The notes beneath the pieces were generated by a model that was not told the DNA's origin, did not search any database, and saw nothing but the letters and a program-made list of their open reading frames with translations. DNA of 8,888 bases, taken from the NCBI GenBank assembly GCA_905221105.1, contig CAJNBW010000015.1:1-8888 (forward strand), written 5' to 3'. Shown here in pieces: positions 7,803 to 8,888 of this stretch; within the stretch, counting starts at the first letter, position 1; every line of letters starts with the position of its first letter. The stretch is from a bacterium. GTDB taxonomy: Bacteria > Bacillota > Bacilli > Lactobacillales > Streptococcaceae. Made by a program: the position numbers and the translations under genes.

Positions 7803-8888
7803 ATGAAAAACTGGAAAAAATATGCTTTTGCATCTGCTAGCCTTGTAGCTTTGGCTGCTAGCCTCGCTGCTTGTGGAAACCTTAAAGGTAACAACCAAAA
7901 AGCTGCTGACTCAGCTTCAGGTGACAAAACTGTTATCAAGATGTACCAAATCGGTGACAAACCAGATAACTTGGATGAGTTGCTAGAAAATGCAAACAAA
8001 ATCATCGGAGAAAAAGTTGGTGCTAAATTAGATATCCAATATCTTGGATGGGGTGACTACAGCAAGAAAATGTCAGTTATCACTTCATCAGGTGAAAACT
8101 ATGATATCGCATTTGCAGATAACTACGTTGTAAACGCTCAAAAAGGTGCTTATGCTGACTTGACAGAATTGTACAAGAAAGAAGGAGCTGACCTTTACAA
8201 AGCACTTGACCCAGCTTACATCAAAGGTAACACTGTAAACGGTAAAATCTATGCAGTTCCAGTTGCAGCTAACGTTGCATCTTCACAAAACTTTGCTTTC
8301 AACGGCCCACTTCTTGAAAAATATGGAATCGATATCTCAGGTGTAACTTCATACGAAACACTTGAACCAGTATTGAAACAAATCAAAGAAAAAGCTCCAG
8401 ATGTAATGCCATTCGCTGTTGGTAAAAACTTTATCCCATCAGAAAACTTTGACTACCCAGTTGCAAATGGTCTTCCATTCGTCATCGACCTTGAAGGCGA
8501 CACTACTAAGATCGTAAACCGTTACGAAGTTCCTCGTTTCGTAGAACACTTGAAGACTATGCACAAATACTATGAAGCAGGATACATTCCAAAAGACGTA
8601 GCAACTAGTGATACTTCATATGACCTTACTCAAGATACTTGGCTTGTTCGCGAAGAAACAGTAGGACCAGCTGACTACGGTAGCAGCTTGCTTTCTCGTG
8701 TTGCTAACAGAGACATCCAAATCAAACCATTTACTAACTTCATCAAGAAAAACCAAACAACTCAAGTTGCAAACTTTGTAATCTCAAACAACTCTAAGAA
8801 CAAAGAAAAAGCAATGGAAGTGTTGAACCTCTTGAACACTAACCCAGAACTCTTGAACGGTCTTGTTTACGGTCCAGAAGGCAAGAAC
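7803..8888 (+). CDS. ngtS: Sugar-binding lipoprotein of the ABC importer, NgtS-like (3' end outside window)
   Basis: The first 362 codons of an extracellular solute-binding lipoprotein (family 1 / LipO-YtcQ type), open to the window edge with no stop. The signal peptide has a KNWKK start, a hydrophobic core and lipobox LAAC at 21-24, so C24 would be lipidated and the protein anchored outside the membrane. A low-complexity linker (about 25-42) precedes the binding domain. Aromatics such as W83 and W280 are candidates for sugar stacking. In S. pneumoniae the homologue NgtS (SP_0092) captures N-glycan fragments for NgtP1/P2; I recall about 491 residues, so roughly a quarter is missing here. AAGGAG (7789-7794) lies 8 bases before ATG 7803. 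The codons look strongly preferred (AAC, AAA, GAA, GGT, GCT), suggesting high expression. Confidence 0.92.
   Translation, partial: MKNWKKYAFASASLVALAASLAACGNLKGNNQKAADSASGDKTVIKMYQIGDKPDNLDELLENANKIIGEKVGAKLDIQYLGWGDYSKKMSVITSSGENYDIAFADNYVVNAQKGAYADLTELYKKEGADLYKALDPAYIKGNTVNGKIYAVPVAANVASSQNFAFNGPLLEKYGIDISGVTSYETLEPVLKQIKEKAPDVMPFAVGKNFIPSENFDYPVANGLPFVIDLEGDTTKIVNRYEVPRFVEHLKTMHKYYEAGYIPKDVATSDTSYDLTQDTWLVREETVGPADYGSSLLSRVANRDIQIKPFTNFIKKNQTTQVANFVISNNSKNKEKAMEVLNLLNTNPELLNGLVYGPEGKN

Overview
The window reads as chromosomal DNA of a mitis-group Streptococcus (S. mitis / S. oralis / S. pneumoniae complex). The protein sequences closely resemble what I remember of S. pneumoniae TIGR4 proteins SP_2141-SP_2143 and SP_0090-SP_0092. 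The intergenic DNA at the left edge resembles the short RUP-type repeats scattered through pneumococcal and mitis genomes. Shine-Dalgarno sites are strong, non-coding DNA is AT-rich, and every gene lies on the + strand. These identifications rest on recall and visible motifs; no database search was run.

Layout: (1) Positions 1-156 hold the end of a RUP-like repeat, a short hairpin and the leader of the first gene. (2) Positions 157-5630 hold three catabolic genes: a family GH38 alpha-mannosidase, a ROK-family sugar kinase, and a GH20 (GH20C-type) exo-beta-N-acetylhexosaminidase. The kinase and hexosaminidase genes overlap by 7 bases. A terminator-like hairpin separates the mannosidase from the kinase. 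(3) Positions 5631-5832 are a regulatory junction: a rho-independent terminator, then a sigma-70-type promoter with a near-perfect catabolite-response (cre) site at its expected transcription start. (4) From 5833 to the right edge runs an ABC sugar importer: two permeases (NgtP1- and NgtP2-like) and a solute-binding lipoprotein (NgtS-like) that is cut off by the window end. The visible part contains no ATPase gene.

Together the genes describe uptake and cytoplasmic dismantling of host N-glycan fragments. The lipoprotein and permeases bring in a mannose/GlcNAc oligosaccharide. The signal-less GH38 and GH20 enzymes then remove alpha-mannose and beta-HexNAc inside the cell, and the ROK protein probably phosphorylates a released sugar. 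These families and the pathway are already described in S. pneumoniae, so I do not see a wholly new system. The most notable points are the side-by-side arrangement of importer and enzymes (separate loci in TIGR4 as I recall it), the cre-overlapped promoter, a ROK protein lacking the usual zinc-binding motif, and the hairpins placed between genes.
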